The notes: generated by a model not told the origin, from the letters alone. Numbered from the stretch's first letter, positions 1-9,640 are shown. The stretch: 64,000 nt of DNA from JBEKYD01 sp052148435 (GCA_052148435.1 JBKQIF010000031.1:102147-166146); one strand, 5' to 3'. Translations and numbers: made by a program.

Positions 1-6
1 CGGTCG

Positions 7-2511
7 ATGGCTGTCCTGCTACAGGATTTCCGATATTCCCTGCGCACCCTGCGCAAGTCGCCCATTTTTCTGGCGGTAGCCGTGCTTTCTCTCGCTCTGG
101 GCATCGGCGCCAACACCGCCATCTTCACCCTCATCAACCAGCTCGTTCTGCAGCCGCTTCCGGTAAAAGATCCCGCGCAACTCGTGATGCTGGCCGGACG
201 CGGCAAACACTACGGCGGCAACAACGGGCGCGATCGAATCTCCTACCCGATGTATCGGGAGATCCGCGACAAGAACCAGGTTTTCAGCGGCATGTTCTGC
301 ACCTACCCGGGTACCGTGAGTGCGTCGTTCCAGGGCCGCACGGAGCTGATCGGGGCCGATTTTGTTTCGGGCAACTACTTCCCGGTGCTCGGCATCGGCG
401 CGGCTATCGGTCGTGTGTTCACCGCTTCCGACGATCTGATTCAAGGCGGGCACCCGCTGGCCGTGCTCAGCTACGGCTACTGGCGCGCGCGTTTCGGCGC
501 GGACCGCGGCATCGTCGGAAAGCAGATCGTGGTCAATGGCAGGGCACTGACGATCGTCGGTGTGAGCGCGGCCGGATTCGACGGCGTGGAACCGGGCCGC
601 GCGCCGCAGATTCGCATCCCGATGACTATGAAAGACGACCTGCCACGCACGGCGTATTTCGACCGCTTGAACAACGACCGCTTCCGCTGGGCCGAAGTCT
701 TCGGCCGCCTTAAGCCCGGCATGGCGATGGAAAAGGCGCAAGCGGGGCTGCAGCCGCTGTTCCACCAAATTCTAAACCGCGAAGTGACCGAGAAGCCCTT
801 CGCCAAGGCCTCGCCGATCGTCAAACAGGGATTTCTGAGAATGTGGATGGAGGTGATGCCCGGGTCGAAGGGCCGCTCCAATTTGCGCAGGACGTACGCG
901 AAGCCGCTTTTCGCGCTGATGGGCATCGTCGGCCTGGTGCTGCTGATCGCCTGCTCGAATCTGGCCAATCTGCTGATCGCGCGAGCCTCGGCACGGCAGA
1001 AGGAGATTGCCGTTCGCCTGGCGCTCGGTGCGGGCCGCGGCCGGCTGATACGCCAACTCCTGGTGGAAAGTCTCGTGCTCGCCGCCATTGGCGGGTCTCT
1101 GGGTGTCGGTCTGGCAGTCCTGGTCGACCAGGCGTTGATCGATTTTCTACCCTCCGGCCACACCCCGCTCTCGCTTTCGGCCACACCGGATTGGACTGTC
1201 CTCTGCTTCACCTTCGTTGTCTCGCTCGTGGCCGGAGCTCTTTTCGGATTGGTTCCGGCCTGGCAGTCCACGCGGCCGAAACTGGCCAACACCTTGAAGG
1301 ACCAGGCGGGCGCCGTCATCCACGGTGGCACCGCCGGCTTGCGCAAGGGCCTCGTGGTAGCGCAGGTTTCGCTCTCGCTGCTGCTGCTGATCGGCGCAGG
1401 GCTGTTCCTCCAGAGCTTGCGCAATTTGAAGACGCTGAATCCCGGTTTCGAGGTCAGGAATCTGCTCGCCTTCGATGTCGACCCTACCTTGAGCCGCTAC
1501 GACCCCAAGTGGACCGCGGATTACTATCGCCGCCTGCGCAACCGGTTGAGCGCGCTCCCCGGGGTGGAATCTCACACTGTGGCGGAGGTCGCGCTACTGG
1601 AAAACGACGAGTGGGACAACTGGGTCACGATCGAAGGGTACTCGACCAAGCCGGATGAGCGCCCCGATCCGCACATGCAGTATTGCAGTCCCGGGTTTTT
1701 CAAGACGCTGAAGATTCCGGTGCTGCTGGGCCGCGACTTCAACGACCGCGACGCCGACGGCGCGCCCAAAGTGGGAATCGTGAACCAGAAGTTCGTCAAG
1801 CGATATTTTGGAGAGGCCAATCCCCTGGGCCGCCACGTCGGCCTGGGAATCGACCCGGGAACCAAGACGGATATCGAGATCGTGGGCGTGGCGGGAGACA
1901 CGAAATACGAAAGCATGCGCGACGAGATTCCCTACGAACTCTATCTTCCCGACAACCAGAAGGGGTTTGCGGACGGGGAAACGGTTTACGTGCGGGCTCA
2001 GGGCGACCCAACCCGCCTGTTCCACACCCTGCGCGCGGCGGCGGTGGGAGTGGATACCAGCGTGCCGGTACACGACATGCGCACGCTCGACGGCCAAATG
2101 GAGATCTCGCTGCTCACCGAGCGGCTGCTGGCCACGCTTTCGAGCGTCTTCGGGTGTCTCGCCACGCTGCTGGCCGCCCTCGGCCTCTACGGCGTGATGG
2201 CTTTCATGGTGGCGCGGCGCACGCGCGAGATCGGCATCCGCATGGCGCTGGGCGCGGGGCGAGGCTCGGTGCTGTGGATGGTTCTCGGCGAAACCCTGAC
2301 GCTCGCCGCCATCGGCGTCGCCATCGGACTTGCCGGCGCCTACGCCGTAACCCGCCTGATTCAAGCGCAGCTATTCGGAGTCGAGCCCACCGACTTGCTG
2401 ACCATGGCCGCCGCTTCGCTGGGAGTCGCCGCCGTGACCGCCCTGGCGGGCTACATCCCGGCCCGGCGCGCTACGGCGATCGATCCCATGCGCGCCTTGC
2501 GCTGGGAGTAG
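7..2511 (+). CDS. ADOP-type orphan ABC permease (MacB/FtsX superfamily)
   Basis: Inner-membrane permease of 834 residues. An N-terminal membrane segment (about residues 22-45) is followed by a large periplasmic MacB-like domain, a core of three to four helices at about 300-430, a second periplasmic domain and a second FtsX core near 700-830. The FtsX signature occurs twice in duplicated form (RQKEIAVRLALGAGRGR near residue 333 and RTREIGIRMALGAGRGS near 740), which marks the internal duplication typical of acidobacterial duplicated orphan permeases. No ATPase gene follows, in line with orphan members. MacB relatives move peptides, lipoproteins or drugs; the substrate here is unknown. The start lies six bases into the window, so a longer N-terminus cannot be excluded. 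Confidence 0.93.
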   Translation: MAVLLQDFRYSLRTLRKSPIFLAVAVLSLALGIGANTAIFTLINQLVLQPLPVKDPAQLVMLAGRGKHYGGNNGRDRISYPMYREIRDKNQVFSGMFCTYPGTVSASFQGRTELIGADFVSGNYFPVLGIGAAIGRVFTASDDLIQGGHPLAVLSYGYWRARFGADRGIVGKQIVVNGRALTIVGVSAAGFDGVEPGRAPQIRIPMTMKDDLPRTAYFDRLNNDRFRWAEVFGRLKPGMAMEKAQAGLQPLFHQILNREVTEKPFAKASPIVKQGFLRMWMEVMPGSKGRSNLRRTYAKPLFALMGIVGLVLLIACSNLANLLIARASARQKEIAVRLALGAGRGRLIRQLLVESLVLAAIGGSLGVGLAVLVDQALIDFLPSGHTPLSLSATPDWTVLCFTFVVSLVAGALFGLVPAWQSTRPKLANTLKDQAGAVIHGGTAGLRKGLVVAQVSLSLLLLIGAGLFLQSLRNLKTLNPGFEVRNLLAFDVDPTLSRYDPKWTADYYRRLRNRLSALPGVESHTVAEVALLENDEWDNWVTIEGYSTKPDERPDPHMQYCSPGFFKTLKIPVLLGRDFNDRDADGAPKVGIVNQKFVKRYFGEANPLGRHVGLGIDPGTKTDIEIVGVAGDTKYESMRDEIPYELYLPDNQKGFADGETVYVRAQGDPTRLFHTLRAAAVGVDTSVPVHDMRTLDGQMEISLLTERLLATLSSVFGCLATLLAALGLYGVMAFMVARRTREIGIRMALGAGRGSVLWMVLGETLTLAAIGVAIGLAGAYAVTRLIQAQLFGVEPTDLLTMAAASLGVAAVTALAGYIPARRATAIDPMRALRWE

Positions 2512-2587
2512 GCGCCCTGTTTCCGAGTGCCCCATCATTCGCAAATGCGAATCGGACCCTCCCAGTGCAGAATTTGTGGCCGGCGCT

Positions 2588-2998
2588 TTACGCAGCTTCG
2601 GTGGCCAGCTCGTCCAGCAGGTTTGCGGCTGTGGTAAGGTTGTCTACCCCGAAGACCGCCAGCGGCCGCGTCGATCCGGGCTCCAGTCCGCAGTAGGAGT
2701 AGTCAATGTTGATCTGTTTTTCGCCCAACCGCGAAGCTGCGCGGCCCAACTCTCCCGGACGGTGCGCCAGCCTGACTACGGCGACTTCCGTCTCCTCGAA
2801 GATCATGCTCAGGCCGCCCAGCACCACCTTGGCGCTGGCCGGATCGTCCACCAGTAATCGGGCCAGGCTCTCGCCCTCCTCTACATAGGATTGAAAAGCC
2901 AGGATGTTCACTCCACGTTCCGCCAGAGCGAGGAAGCACTTCCCCAGCGCGCCCGGTTTGTCTTCAATCGTTACTGTAAACTCTTTCATTTTCGGCAT
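2588..2998 (-). CDS. Tandem ACT-domain protein
   Basis: A 136-residue protein made almost only of two ACT domains: residues about 4-70 (TVTIEDKPGALGKCFLALAE) and about 73-130 (VVRLAHRPGELGRAASRLGE). ACT domains bind amino acids or similar ligands and regulate metabolic enzymes. Both copies show the D/RPGxL turn that lines the ligand site. There is no catalytic domain, so a stand-alone sensor or regulatory subunit is likely. It is transcribed alone, convergent with the permease gene to its left. The ligand cannot be told from sequence. Confidence 0.85.
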   Translation of the reverse strand: MPKMKEFTVTIEDKPGALGKCFLALAERGVNILAFQSYVEEGESLARLLVDDPASAKVVLGGLSMIFEETEVAVVRLAHRPGELGRAASRLGEKQINIDYSYCGLEPGSTRPLAVFGVDNLTTAANLLDELATEAA

Positions 2999-3213
2999 GC
3001 GATTCGACTCGCCTCGTTTCCAGGACCCACAACAAGCGGAGTGTCTTTATCATACGTGTTCCATGATGCATTCTCAATCGAAAGCCATTCCTGACAACTC
3101 CGCGGCTCCGCCTCTAACCGCAGGCTGGCCGGCACCCCGAAAGAGTCGTGCCGGGAAGCGGGCTTATCCCGAAACCTGGCGGAATGGCCTCCACGTCTCA
3201 AGACGGGTCCCAA

Positions 3214-5211
3214 CTATTTGGCGGGTGCGATCAGATCCGGCAGTTGCGATTGGCGGACAACCTGGCCGTTCAGGCCCTCCTCGAGCGTCACTCCGTTGTT
3301 TTGCAGAGTTTGTCCGAGCACCTGGTCGAGCGAAACGCGAGCGTGCGCGTAGTCGGCTAGCGCCGTGACTTCGGTAATTTCGGCCGCGGCCAGGGCCCGC
3401 TGGTCGATGATGAGGTTGCTGAAGGTGGAGATGCCGAAGGTGAACTTTTCGCGTTCGTAGGCGAGGAGTTGTTCCTGCAGCTTGCGGGTGTTGACAGCGG
3501 TGTCGTAGCGCGCCCGCGCCTGGCGCAGCGCGGTGATCTGGTTGGAGACGCCGACCGCGATGGCGTTGTTGTCTATCTGCCCGGTGAGCTGCGATTGCCG
3601 CACCTGCAGTTGCTCGAAGGCGTAATCGCCCTGGGCCACGCGGTTATGAATCGGCAGGGAGGAAAGCTGCAGGCCGGCGGCTTCAGTGGGAAAATCGCGA
3701 CGGGCAATCTGCCCAAGCGCCGTTCCGTACCCGCCGGCAAAGGACTGAGGTGCGCTGCCGGCCGCGGGCACCAAGGTGCCGGCAACGCCGCGGTTCATGA
3801 GGTAGCCGAACGCCAGCATGGTGGGCAGGAGGCCGTTGGTGGTGCCAATGGTATTGATGGCTGCGTTTTCGTCGTTGATTTTGGACAGGGCTACATCCGG
3901 CCGCTCGCGCATGGCGCCGGAGACGAGCTTCGAGAGAGCCGGCAGATCGTCCCGATCGGGAACCACGATGTGGTCCAACGGAACGATGGATGCGGTATCG
4001 ATATCGGGCTCTTCGCGCCGCACCAGCAACTGCTTGAGCGCGCTTTCGCGCTGCTGAACAGCGATGCGCGCCAGCAGCAGATCCTGGCGGCGGCTGGCGG
4101 CTTCGGCGGCGGCGCGGCGCTCTTCCACCCTGGGGAGAGCTCCGGCCGCGATTTCCTTTTGAGTATCCTGGTAGAACTTTTGGGTGGCGTCGGCGGCACG
4201 CTGGCGGGCGGCGAGTTCGGCATCGGCTGTGGCGACGTCCCAATAGGCGGTGAGTACGCTCGCCACCAGGTTCAGGAGTTCGGCGCGAAACGCCTGCCGG
4301 GCGGCGTCCCTGCCGTTCTGGGCAATTTGGATGTTGTGCAGGTTGAAGGCCCGGCCGCCGCCCTGGAACAGCGGCTGGTAAAACAGCAGCCGCATATACG
4401 GCGCCACCACCGGATTGACCAGGTCGCCGGGCGAGTTTTCTTTTTGATAGTACTCGTAACTGTTAATCCGCATGGCCCCGCCGGTATCGAATGCCTGCTG
4501 CAGTTGGGTGGTATAGATGTGTTCCGTGTCCACCAGCGCCGAGGTCTGGCTCAAAGCCTGGTTGACCAACGGCGTCGTATAGTGGGCAAAGGTGCTGGTG
4601 TTAGTGAAGGAAGGATCGAAATTCGCCACCGTGCTGCCGATCTGCTGAATACTGGCGCCGCCGGAGTTGGTGCCGCCCACCGAACCACCGCCGCCGTTGC
4701 CGGTACTGACGGCGCCCGACGACGTGGACCCCAGCACGCCCACGCCGGGGTCCACCGGATTTACGGAGGTTGCGCCGCCCGAGACGCCGCGCGGCGTGCC
4801 GCCGGCCTGCATGCGCTCGACGGTCCACTCGGCGTAGGGGATGTTGTAGCGCTGCACTTCCAAGTTGAGGTTGTTCTCGATGGCCAGCGCGATGGCGTCC
4901 TGGACGGTCAGATAGAGAGAGCCGGCGTGGAGCAGCCGATGAATCCGGCTGGAGTTGGCCATGTTGACGGGCGGGAGGGAGGTTCCCAGGTAGGAGCGAA
5001 GGCCGAGCGGCGCCTGAGGTTTTTCGACCATCGGCATTTGCTGCGCGGCGAGGGGGACTGAGGTAATGGACAAGGCACAGAGGCAGGCGAGAAGGATCTT
5101 CGTGGAGTAGGCGTTTTCGCCTGCGCTTTCTTGGTTGCGGCCGATTTTTTCACAGCTTCCGACGGTCGCGGCTCGGGCTTGCGGCATATGGTATTGAGAC
5201 TCGTGCGGCAT
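3214..5211 (-). CDS. TolC-family outer membrane protein (second of a tandem pair)
   Basis: Outer-membrane efflux channel of 665 residues. The ATG at 5211 is preceded by an AGGAG box on the minus strand at a good distance, although this leaves about 35 residues before the hydrophobic signal core (LLACLCALSITSVPLAAQ). A motif resembling other TolC relatives, LTVQDAIALAIENNLNLEVQRYN, begins near residue 100. A long Gly/Ser-rich low-complexity insert follows (about 120-175). Two OEP-type helical halves with Ala- and Gln-rich heptads make up the rest. It starts 3 bases after the stop of a paralogue, so the two form an operon. No pump or adaptor gene lies beside it. Confidence 0.88.
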   Translation of the reverse strand: MPHESQYHMPQARAATVGSCEKIGRNQESAGENAYSTKILLACLCALSITSVPLAAQQMPMVEKPQAPLGLRSYLGTSLPPVNMANSSRIHRLLHAGSLYLTVQDAIALAIENNLNLEVQRYNIPYAEWTVERMQAGGTPRGVSGGATSVNPVDPGVGVLGSTSSGAVSTGNGGGGSVGGTNSGGASIQQIGSTVANFDPSFTNTSTFAHYTTPLVNQALSQTSALVDTEHIYTTQLQQAFDTGGAMRINSYEYYQKENSPGDLVNPVVAPYMRLLFYQPLFQGGGRAFNLHNIQIAQNGRDAARQAFRAELLNLVASVLTAYWDVATADAELAARQRAADATQKFYQDTQKEIAAGALPRVEERRAAAEAASRRQDLLLARIAVQQRESALKQLLVRREEPDIDTASIVPLDHIVVPDRDDLPALSKLVSGAMRERPDVALSKINDENAAINTIGTTNGLLPTMLAFGYLMNRGVAGTLVPAAGSAPQSFAGGYGTALGQIARRDFPTEAAGLQLSSLPIHNRVAQGDYAFEQLQVRQSQLTGQIDNNAIAVGVSNQITALRQARARYDTAVNTRKLQEQLLAYEREKFTFGISTFSNLIIDQRALAAAEITEVTALADYAHARVSLDQVLGQTLQNNGVTLEEGLNGQVVRQSQLPDLIAPAK

Positions 5212-5214
5212 GTC

Positions 5215-7161
5215 CTATCTCCTCTCTCCGGGGAGCGCGGAAGGCAGCACGGATTGGCGCTCCACGTGTCCGGTATAGGCCTCGTCGATTTTGATGTGGT
5301 TCACGTCGAGGGTGCGGCCGAGGGCGACGTCGAGGTCGATTCTGGCGTGGGAATACGCGGCCAACGCCTGGAGTTCGGCGCTTTGATCGTTGGCGAGGTC
5401 CTGCTGGGCCTGAATGACGGTGGTGACGTCGGCACCGGTGGCGCCATATTGAAACCGCTTCTGCTCCGCGTCCAGGCTCTGCTCGGCGAGCACGCGCGTA
5501 TTCACCGCGGTATCGTAGCGAAGGCGCGCCTGCTGCACACCCACCACGGCATTCTTCACTTCCACGCGGATCTGGTTGACGGTCCGCTGCAACTGCAGTT
5601 CCTGCTGGCGGAGCTTCAACTGGTCCATGGCGTAATCGGCCTGGGCTTGTCGATTTCGCAGCGGGATACTGACGGAGAAGCCGGCCGAGTAGTTGGGAAA
5701 ATTGCGGCGGAACTCCTGGCCGAGGGCCGAACCCAGTCCGCCGACGAAGATCGACGACGCCGGGCCGCAACAGTTGTCATATTGCGGATTGTAGGCGCCG
5801 GCGAGGCCCTGGTTGTTGACATCGGCGAAGACGCTGAGGCTGGGTAAAAGGCTGTTCCTGGTGCCCTGCAGATTGATTTTGCTGCTCTCCAGGCTGAGAC
5901 GGCTTTGCTCCAGCTCGGGACGATTCTCCAGGGCTGTTCGGAGCAGGTCCTGGACCGGCTGAATCTCTTCGGTCTTGGGGATTTGGATGGAGTCGAGCGG
6001 TACCACGTGGACGGCGTCGAAGCCGGCGTTTTCGACGCCGGTGCGACTGAGCGCGTTCTTGAGCACGGTTTCCTGCTGCGCCATGTTGGTCTGAGAAATC
6101 AGCAGAGCTTCCTGGCTGACGGAGGCCTGGGCGGCGGCGCGGGTGACTTCGACCGCCGGCAGCGCGCCCGCATCCACTTTTTCCTTGTTGTCCGCCAGCA
6201 GTTTCTCCGCGTTGGCCAGGGCCTGTTGCTTGATGCGCACGTCGTCGTTGAAGCTGACCAGGTCCCAATAGAGATTCAGCACGGCGGTGACGGTGGTAAT
6301 TAACTGGAGCTTCAAGTTCAGGTTGGTAACCTTGATGTTGTTCCTGGCGACCCTGATATTGCGGTCGTTGACGGCGCGGCTGAAACCCTGCAGCAGAGAC
6401 TGGGTCACGTTGAAATCGATATCGCCGGTGATGTTCGGATTCAAGGTATTGTTGGGACTGTTGACATCGCTATGCTGCGTCCAGTAGCTCGCGCCGATCG
6501 AGGTTCCCGTTATGAACTGCTGGTTGTAATAAACCTCGTAGAAACGGTACACATTTACCAAGGCGGTAGTGGAGTAATAAGTGAGGTTGGTTTCGGGAAT
6601 GGTACTGTGGCCGAATTGCACGTAGGCGCCGATGCTGGGGTCGAGATTGGGCGGATTGGGCCCGTAGCCGGTGAGGAAGGAGGCGGCGCTCGCGCCCGTT
6701 CCCGAAGCCAGGCCGGAGGCATTGCCGCTGACGCCGATGGGGCTGACGCTGACCGGGCCGGGAGCGATCGGGGTGACCACGTCCTGCCGCAGCAGGCCGC
6801 CTCCCTCGGCGCGCCGCAGGGCTTCCCGCGCCATGTAGGGTCCGTAGCGCTGCACCGCGATATCGAGATTGTTTTCGAGGGTGAGCGCGACGACGTCCTG
6901 GGCGGTGAGATAGAGATCGCCACCGCGGATAAGAGAATCCAGGCGATAGGAATTGGTGAGGCGCGCGGGCGAGACCTGGCGCCGTTCAAAGTGGAAGGGC
7001 CGCAGCAACGGGCCGATGAGGGGCGGCGGCAGGGGTGTGCGAATTTCGATTTCCGACGGCGCCGCCGCCGGTTGGGCAAAGCCGCTCGACGCCGCCGCAA
7101 GCCATGTCCCAAGCAAACCAGCGAAGCTTCTCAAACGAGTATGTTTCAACGATGCCGCCAT
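5215..7161 (-). CDS. TolC-family outer membrane protein (first of a tandem pair)
   Basis: A 648-residue TolC-like outer-membrane protein, homologous along its length to the protein encoded just downstream. I place the start at 7161, where the frame gives a clean signal peptide (LRSFAGLLGTWLAAASSGFAQP); the frame stays open upstream to 7371, but that extension is Arg- and His-rich and unlike a signal. The marker motif LTAQDVVALTLENNLDIAVQR lies near residue 80. The C-terminal half has the usual coiled-coil OEP repeats (RQAQADYAMDQLKLRQQEL). Gene duplication probably produced the pair. The partner inner-membrane pump is not nearby. Confidence 0.87.
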   Translation of the reverse strand: MAASLKHTRLRSFAGLLGTWLAAASSGFAQPAAAPSEIEIRTPLPPPLIGPLLRPFHFERRQVSPARLTNSYRLDSLIRGGDLYLTAQDVVALTLENNLDIAVQRYGPYMAREALRRAEGGGLLRQDVVTPIAPGPVSVSPIGVSGNASGLASGTGASAASFLTGYGPNPPNLDPSIGAYVQFGHSTIPETNLTYYSTTALVNVYRFYEVYYNQQFITGTSIGASYWTQHSDVNSPNNTLNPNITGDIDFNVTQSLLQGFSRAVNDRNIRVARNNIKVTNLNLKLQLITTVTAVLNLYWDLVSFNDDVRIKQQALANAEKLLADNKEKVDAGALPAVEVTRAAAQASVSQEALLISQTNMAQQETVLKNALSRTGVENAGFDAVHVVPLDSIQIPKTEEIQPVQDLLRTALENRPELEQSRLSLESSKINLQGTRNSLLPSLSVFADVNNQGLAGAYNPQYDNCCGPASSIFVGGLGSALGQEFRRNFPNYSAGFSVSIPLRNRQAQADYAMDQLKLRQQELQLQRTVNQIRVEVKNAVVGVQQARLRYDTAVNTRVLAEQSLDAEQKRFQYGATGADVTTVIQAQQDLANDQSAELQALAAYSHARIDLDVALGRTLDVNHIKIDEAYTGHVERQSVLPSALPGERR

Positions 7162-7334
7162 AGTAGATGAATGCGCTGCGAAGGGAACTTGAAGGGCAAC
7201 TCCACTTCCACTGGCAAGTGCAAGAAAACGCGGCACAAAAAGGGGCGCCAGGCGGCCAGCCGGAAAATGGTGTCCGAATTCGAGATGGAGGTGTTCGGTT
7301 TCATGACAGGTTTGCCTGGAGGTTCTGGATCTCT

Positions 7335-7357
7335 CACAGGCTGAAGCCCGTGCCACC
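7335..7357. repeat. REP-like palindrome
   Basis: The sequence CACAGGCTGAAGCCCGTGCC followed by ACC forms an imperfect palindrome. Close relatives occur at 9641, 17314-17363 and, as a tandem block, at 33600-33795. It lies in the 287-base gap between the divergent TolC-like gene and the gene at 7449. I see no gene in that gap. Confidence 0.7.
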
Positions 7358-7448
7358 TGCCCCACAGCCAAGAAACTGCATCCTGCGCGAAGCGGACTGC
7401 GTAATAGGCTGATAGAGCAGGCGAGACACCTGGTCTGGGAGCGAACCG

Positions 7449-8282
7449 ATGGCGACTTGGATCATCCTGACACTGCTGGCCGCGGGCGTGGTGAAGGCGC
7501 CCCCCGACGTCGCGCGCATTATGCACGAGGTGGCGGAAAACCAGGCTAAGAGCCAGGACCTGCGCCGTAATTTCATCTATACGCAGAAGCAATTGCTCCG
7601 CATGATTCGGGCCAACGGGAAACTGGCCCGGGAGGAGCGCCGGGAATACACCATCGTGCCCAAGGATCGCCATAGCGAACGGATACCGGCGCACTTCGAA
7701 GGCAGGTACGCCGCCGGCAACGGCTTCGTGGCTTACGACAAGCCCGGTTACGAATACAACAAAGTGGATATCGACGGTGGGCTGATCAACAGTATGTCCG
7801 AAGATCTGATGGACGACGGCAACTCGAAAGACGGTATCGGGCCGGACCTGTTCCCGCTGACGTACCACCAGCAGTTGAAGTACGATTTCCGTCTGGCGGC
7901 GGTGGAAGCCTATCGCGGGCGCGCGGTATATCGGGTGGCGTTCGCTCCCCAGAAAGGCGTTGGACTGGAAGATGGCGACTGGAAGGGGGAGGCGCTGATC
8001 GACGCCGAAGAGTTTCAGCCCGTGCTGGTTACCACTTCGCTGGCCTGGAAGATGCCGCTGGCGGTGCAGATATTGCTGGGCACGAATATTCGCGGCCTGG
8101 GATTTTCGGTCTCGTACCAAAAGTTCGCCGACAAGGTCTGGTTCCCGGTGAGCTACGGCGGCGAATTCGAAGTGCGCGGTTTGTTTCTTTATCGCCGCAC
8201 GATTACCATAGCGCTGACCAATAGCAACTTCCAGCGCACCGATGTGACCAGCAACGTGGCGTATGGCAGGGACGATCAGTGA
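7449..8282 (+). CDS. Secreted LolA/outer-membrane-lipoprotein-sorting-like protein
   Basis: A 277-residue exported protein with a short N-terminal hydrophobic stretch (WIILTLLAAGVV) and a mainly beta-type body. The pattern (NFIYTQKQ near residue 40, a DLFPLTYHQQLKYDFRL segment, a late VSYQKFADKVWFPVSYGG segment) resembles the secreted lipoprotein-sorting-like proteins common in acidobacteria. That is recognition by pattern, not a proven family. Its stop overlaps the GTG start of the sigma factor gene by four bases (GTGA), so it is probably co-transcribed and coupled with the sigma/anti-sigma genes. It may be a periplasmic effector or sensor of that system. Confidence 0.6.
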   Translation: MATWIILTLLAAGVVKAPPDVARIMHEVAENQAKSQDLRRNFIYTQKQLLRMIRANGKLAREERREYTIVPKDRHSERIPAHFEGRYAAGNGFVAYDKPGYEYNKVDIDGGLINSMSEDLMDDGNSKDGIGPDLFPLTYHQQLKYDFRLAAVEAYRGRAVYRVAFAPQKGVGLEDGDWKGEALIDAEEFQPVLVTTSLAWKMPLAVQILLGTNIRGLGFSVSYQKFADKVWFPVSYGGEFEVRGLFLYRRTITIALTNSNFQRTDVTSNVAYGRDDQ

Positions 8283-8800
8283 GCGCGATCGAGGCCGTGG
8301 AGAATACCGCGATCGATTTCAACGGGCTGGTGCGCGAGCATCAGGCCATGGTGTACAGCGTGGCCTGGCATTTCTTACGCGACCGGCCGCTGGCGGAGGA
8401 AGTAGCGCAGGACGTGTTCCTGAGCCTGCATCGCAACCGCGGCAGCATCGAATCGCCCCGGCATGCGGCGGCGTGGCTGCGAAAGGTCGCGGTGCAGCGG
8501 GCTATCGATGCCGGGCGGCGGCGCAAACGCCTGCCGCGCATCGGACTGGAAGAGGCGCCGGAACCGGCGAGCTTCGATCCACGGTACGACCCCTGGCTGG
8601 GGGAATCGTTGCGGCGGATGGTAGCCAGTCTGCCGGAGGCGCAACGGATGACGGTGATTCTGCGCTACCAGGAAGAACTGGAACCGGCGGAGATCGCCGG
8701 GTTACTCGAAATGCCGCTGGCTACCGTGAAAAGTCATTTGCATCGCGCGCTGGCTCTGTTGCGGGAGAAGTTGGAGCGGCGCGGCATGGGGGAACGCTGA
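8279..8800 (+). CDS. ECF-type RNA polymerase sigma factor
   Basis: A 173-residue sigma-70 family factor with only regions 2 and 4. Region 2 is at about residues 18-60 (HQAMVYSVAWHFLRD, EEVAQDVFLSLHRNRG); region 4 is at about 120-165 (LPEAQRMTVILRYQEEL, LATVKSHLHRALALLREKL). It starts with GTG inside the end of the upstream gene (GTGA overlap), and its stop TGA shares one base with the ATG of the next gene (TGATG). This tight chain is typical of a sigma/anti-sigma operon. The promoter it reads cannot be deduced here. Confidence 0.92.
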   Translation: MSAIEAVENTAIDFNGLVREHQAMVYSVAWHFLRDRPLAEEVAQDVFLSLHRNRGSIESPRHAAAWLRKVAVQRAIDAGRRRKRLPRIGLEEAPEPASFDPRYDPWLGESLRRMVASLPEAQRMTVILRYQEELEPAEIAGLLEMPLATVKSHLHRALALLREKLERRGMGER

Positions 8801-9078
8801 TGGACGGGCCGGACAAGATGGATTGGCTGGAAGAAGAGTTGAAGAGGGCGCTAGCGCGGGAAATGCCCCCTCGCGACTTCGCGGCGCCGCGGCGGCGGCC
8901 GGCATGGCGGGCGTGGGCGGCCGCTGCCGCGGCGTTGGTGGTGGTGAGCGCGGGCGCGGGCGCCGGCTACCGCCAATACGAGGGCCGCGAGGCCAGGCGG
9001 GATCTCAAGCTGGCGCTCGACATCGCCGCCGCCAAAACCAGTCGGATACAAAATCAATTACGGGAGTTTTCGAAATGA
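8800..9078 (+). CDS. Small membrane-anchored putative anti-sigma factor
   Basis: A 92-residue protein with an acidic, helical N-terminus (DWLEEELKRALAREMPPRDF), one transmembrane helix (about residues 36-55, AWAAAAAALVVVSAGAGAG) and a short basic periplasmic tail. The layout (short cytoplasmic helix, one membrane span, direct coupling behind an ECF sigma gene) is that of an anti-sigma factor. No zinc-finger HC2 motif is visible, so the role rests on position. Its stop overlaps the next start (ATGA). Confidence 0.65.
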   Translation: MDGPDKMDWLEEELKRALAREMPPRDFAAPRRRPAWRAWAAAAAALVVVSAGAGAGYRQYEGREARRDLKLALDIAAAKTSRIQNQLREFSK

Positions 9079-9587
9079 AGCTACTACTCGCCGCGGCCCT
9101 GGCAGGCTGTCTGAGCGGCCTGGGCGCGCAGCAATTTCCGATGCAGATCGATCGGCTGGCCGGGCAGGCATCCGATAAAATCGACGTCTCGCTGAGCGGG
9201 CCGCTGCTGCAGTTCGCGGCCAAATTTCTGGACGACAACGACCCGGACGACGCCAAGGTGCGCAAGCTGATCGTGGGCCTGGAAGGCATTTACGTGAAGT
9301 GCTACAGCTTCAAGAACGCCAACGTCTGGACGCAGGCGGACCTGGAAACCATCCGCCACCATTTGCGCGCCCCCGAATGGTCGCGCATCGTCAACGTCAC
9401 CGGCGACGACGGCACGAGCGAGATCTACGTGCGCCTGGTGGAGAAGAAGCCCACCGGCGTGGCGATTCTGTGCGCCGAGCCGAAGGAACTGACCATCGTC
9501 AACATTGCCGGATCGATCGACCTGGCTTCGCTCAGCGAGCTGGGCGGCCATTTCAATATTCCGAAGATACCGGAGAAGAAGGAGTAG
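9075..9587 (+). CDS. DUF4252-like secreted protein
   Basis: A 170-residue exported protein with a signal peptide (LLLAAALAGCLSGLGAQ). The body carries segments seen in DUF4252 proteins of Bacteroidetes and Acidobacteria: VRKLIVGLEGIYVKCYSF, WSRIVNVTGDDGTSEIYVR, AEPKELTIVNIAGSIDLASL. A Cys sits near the signal cleavage region, but the context is not a strong lipobox. It is the last gene of the four-gene chain 7449-9587, with every junction overlapping. I infer a cell-envelope function linked to the sigma factor; its activity is unknown. Confidence 0.75.
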   Translation: MKLLLAAALAGCLSGLGAQQFPMQIDRLAGQASDKIDVSLSGPLLQFAAKFLDDNDPDDAKVRKLIVGLEGIYVKCYSFKNANVWTQADLETIRHHLRAPEWSRIVNVTGDDGTSEIYVRLVEKKPTGVAILCAEPKELTIVNIAGSIDLASLSELGGHFNIPKIPEKKE

Positions 9588-9640
9588 CTGGGGCGGGCTC
9601 CTGGCCTGTGCCCCGGCCGGTTTCTGGCGATTCCACTTTC

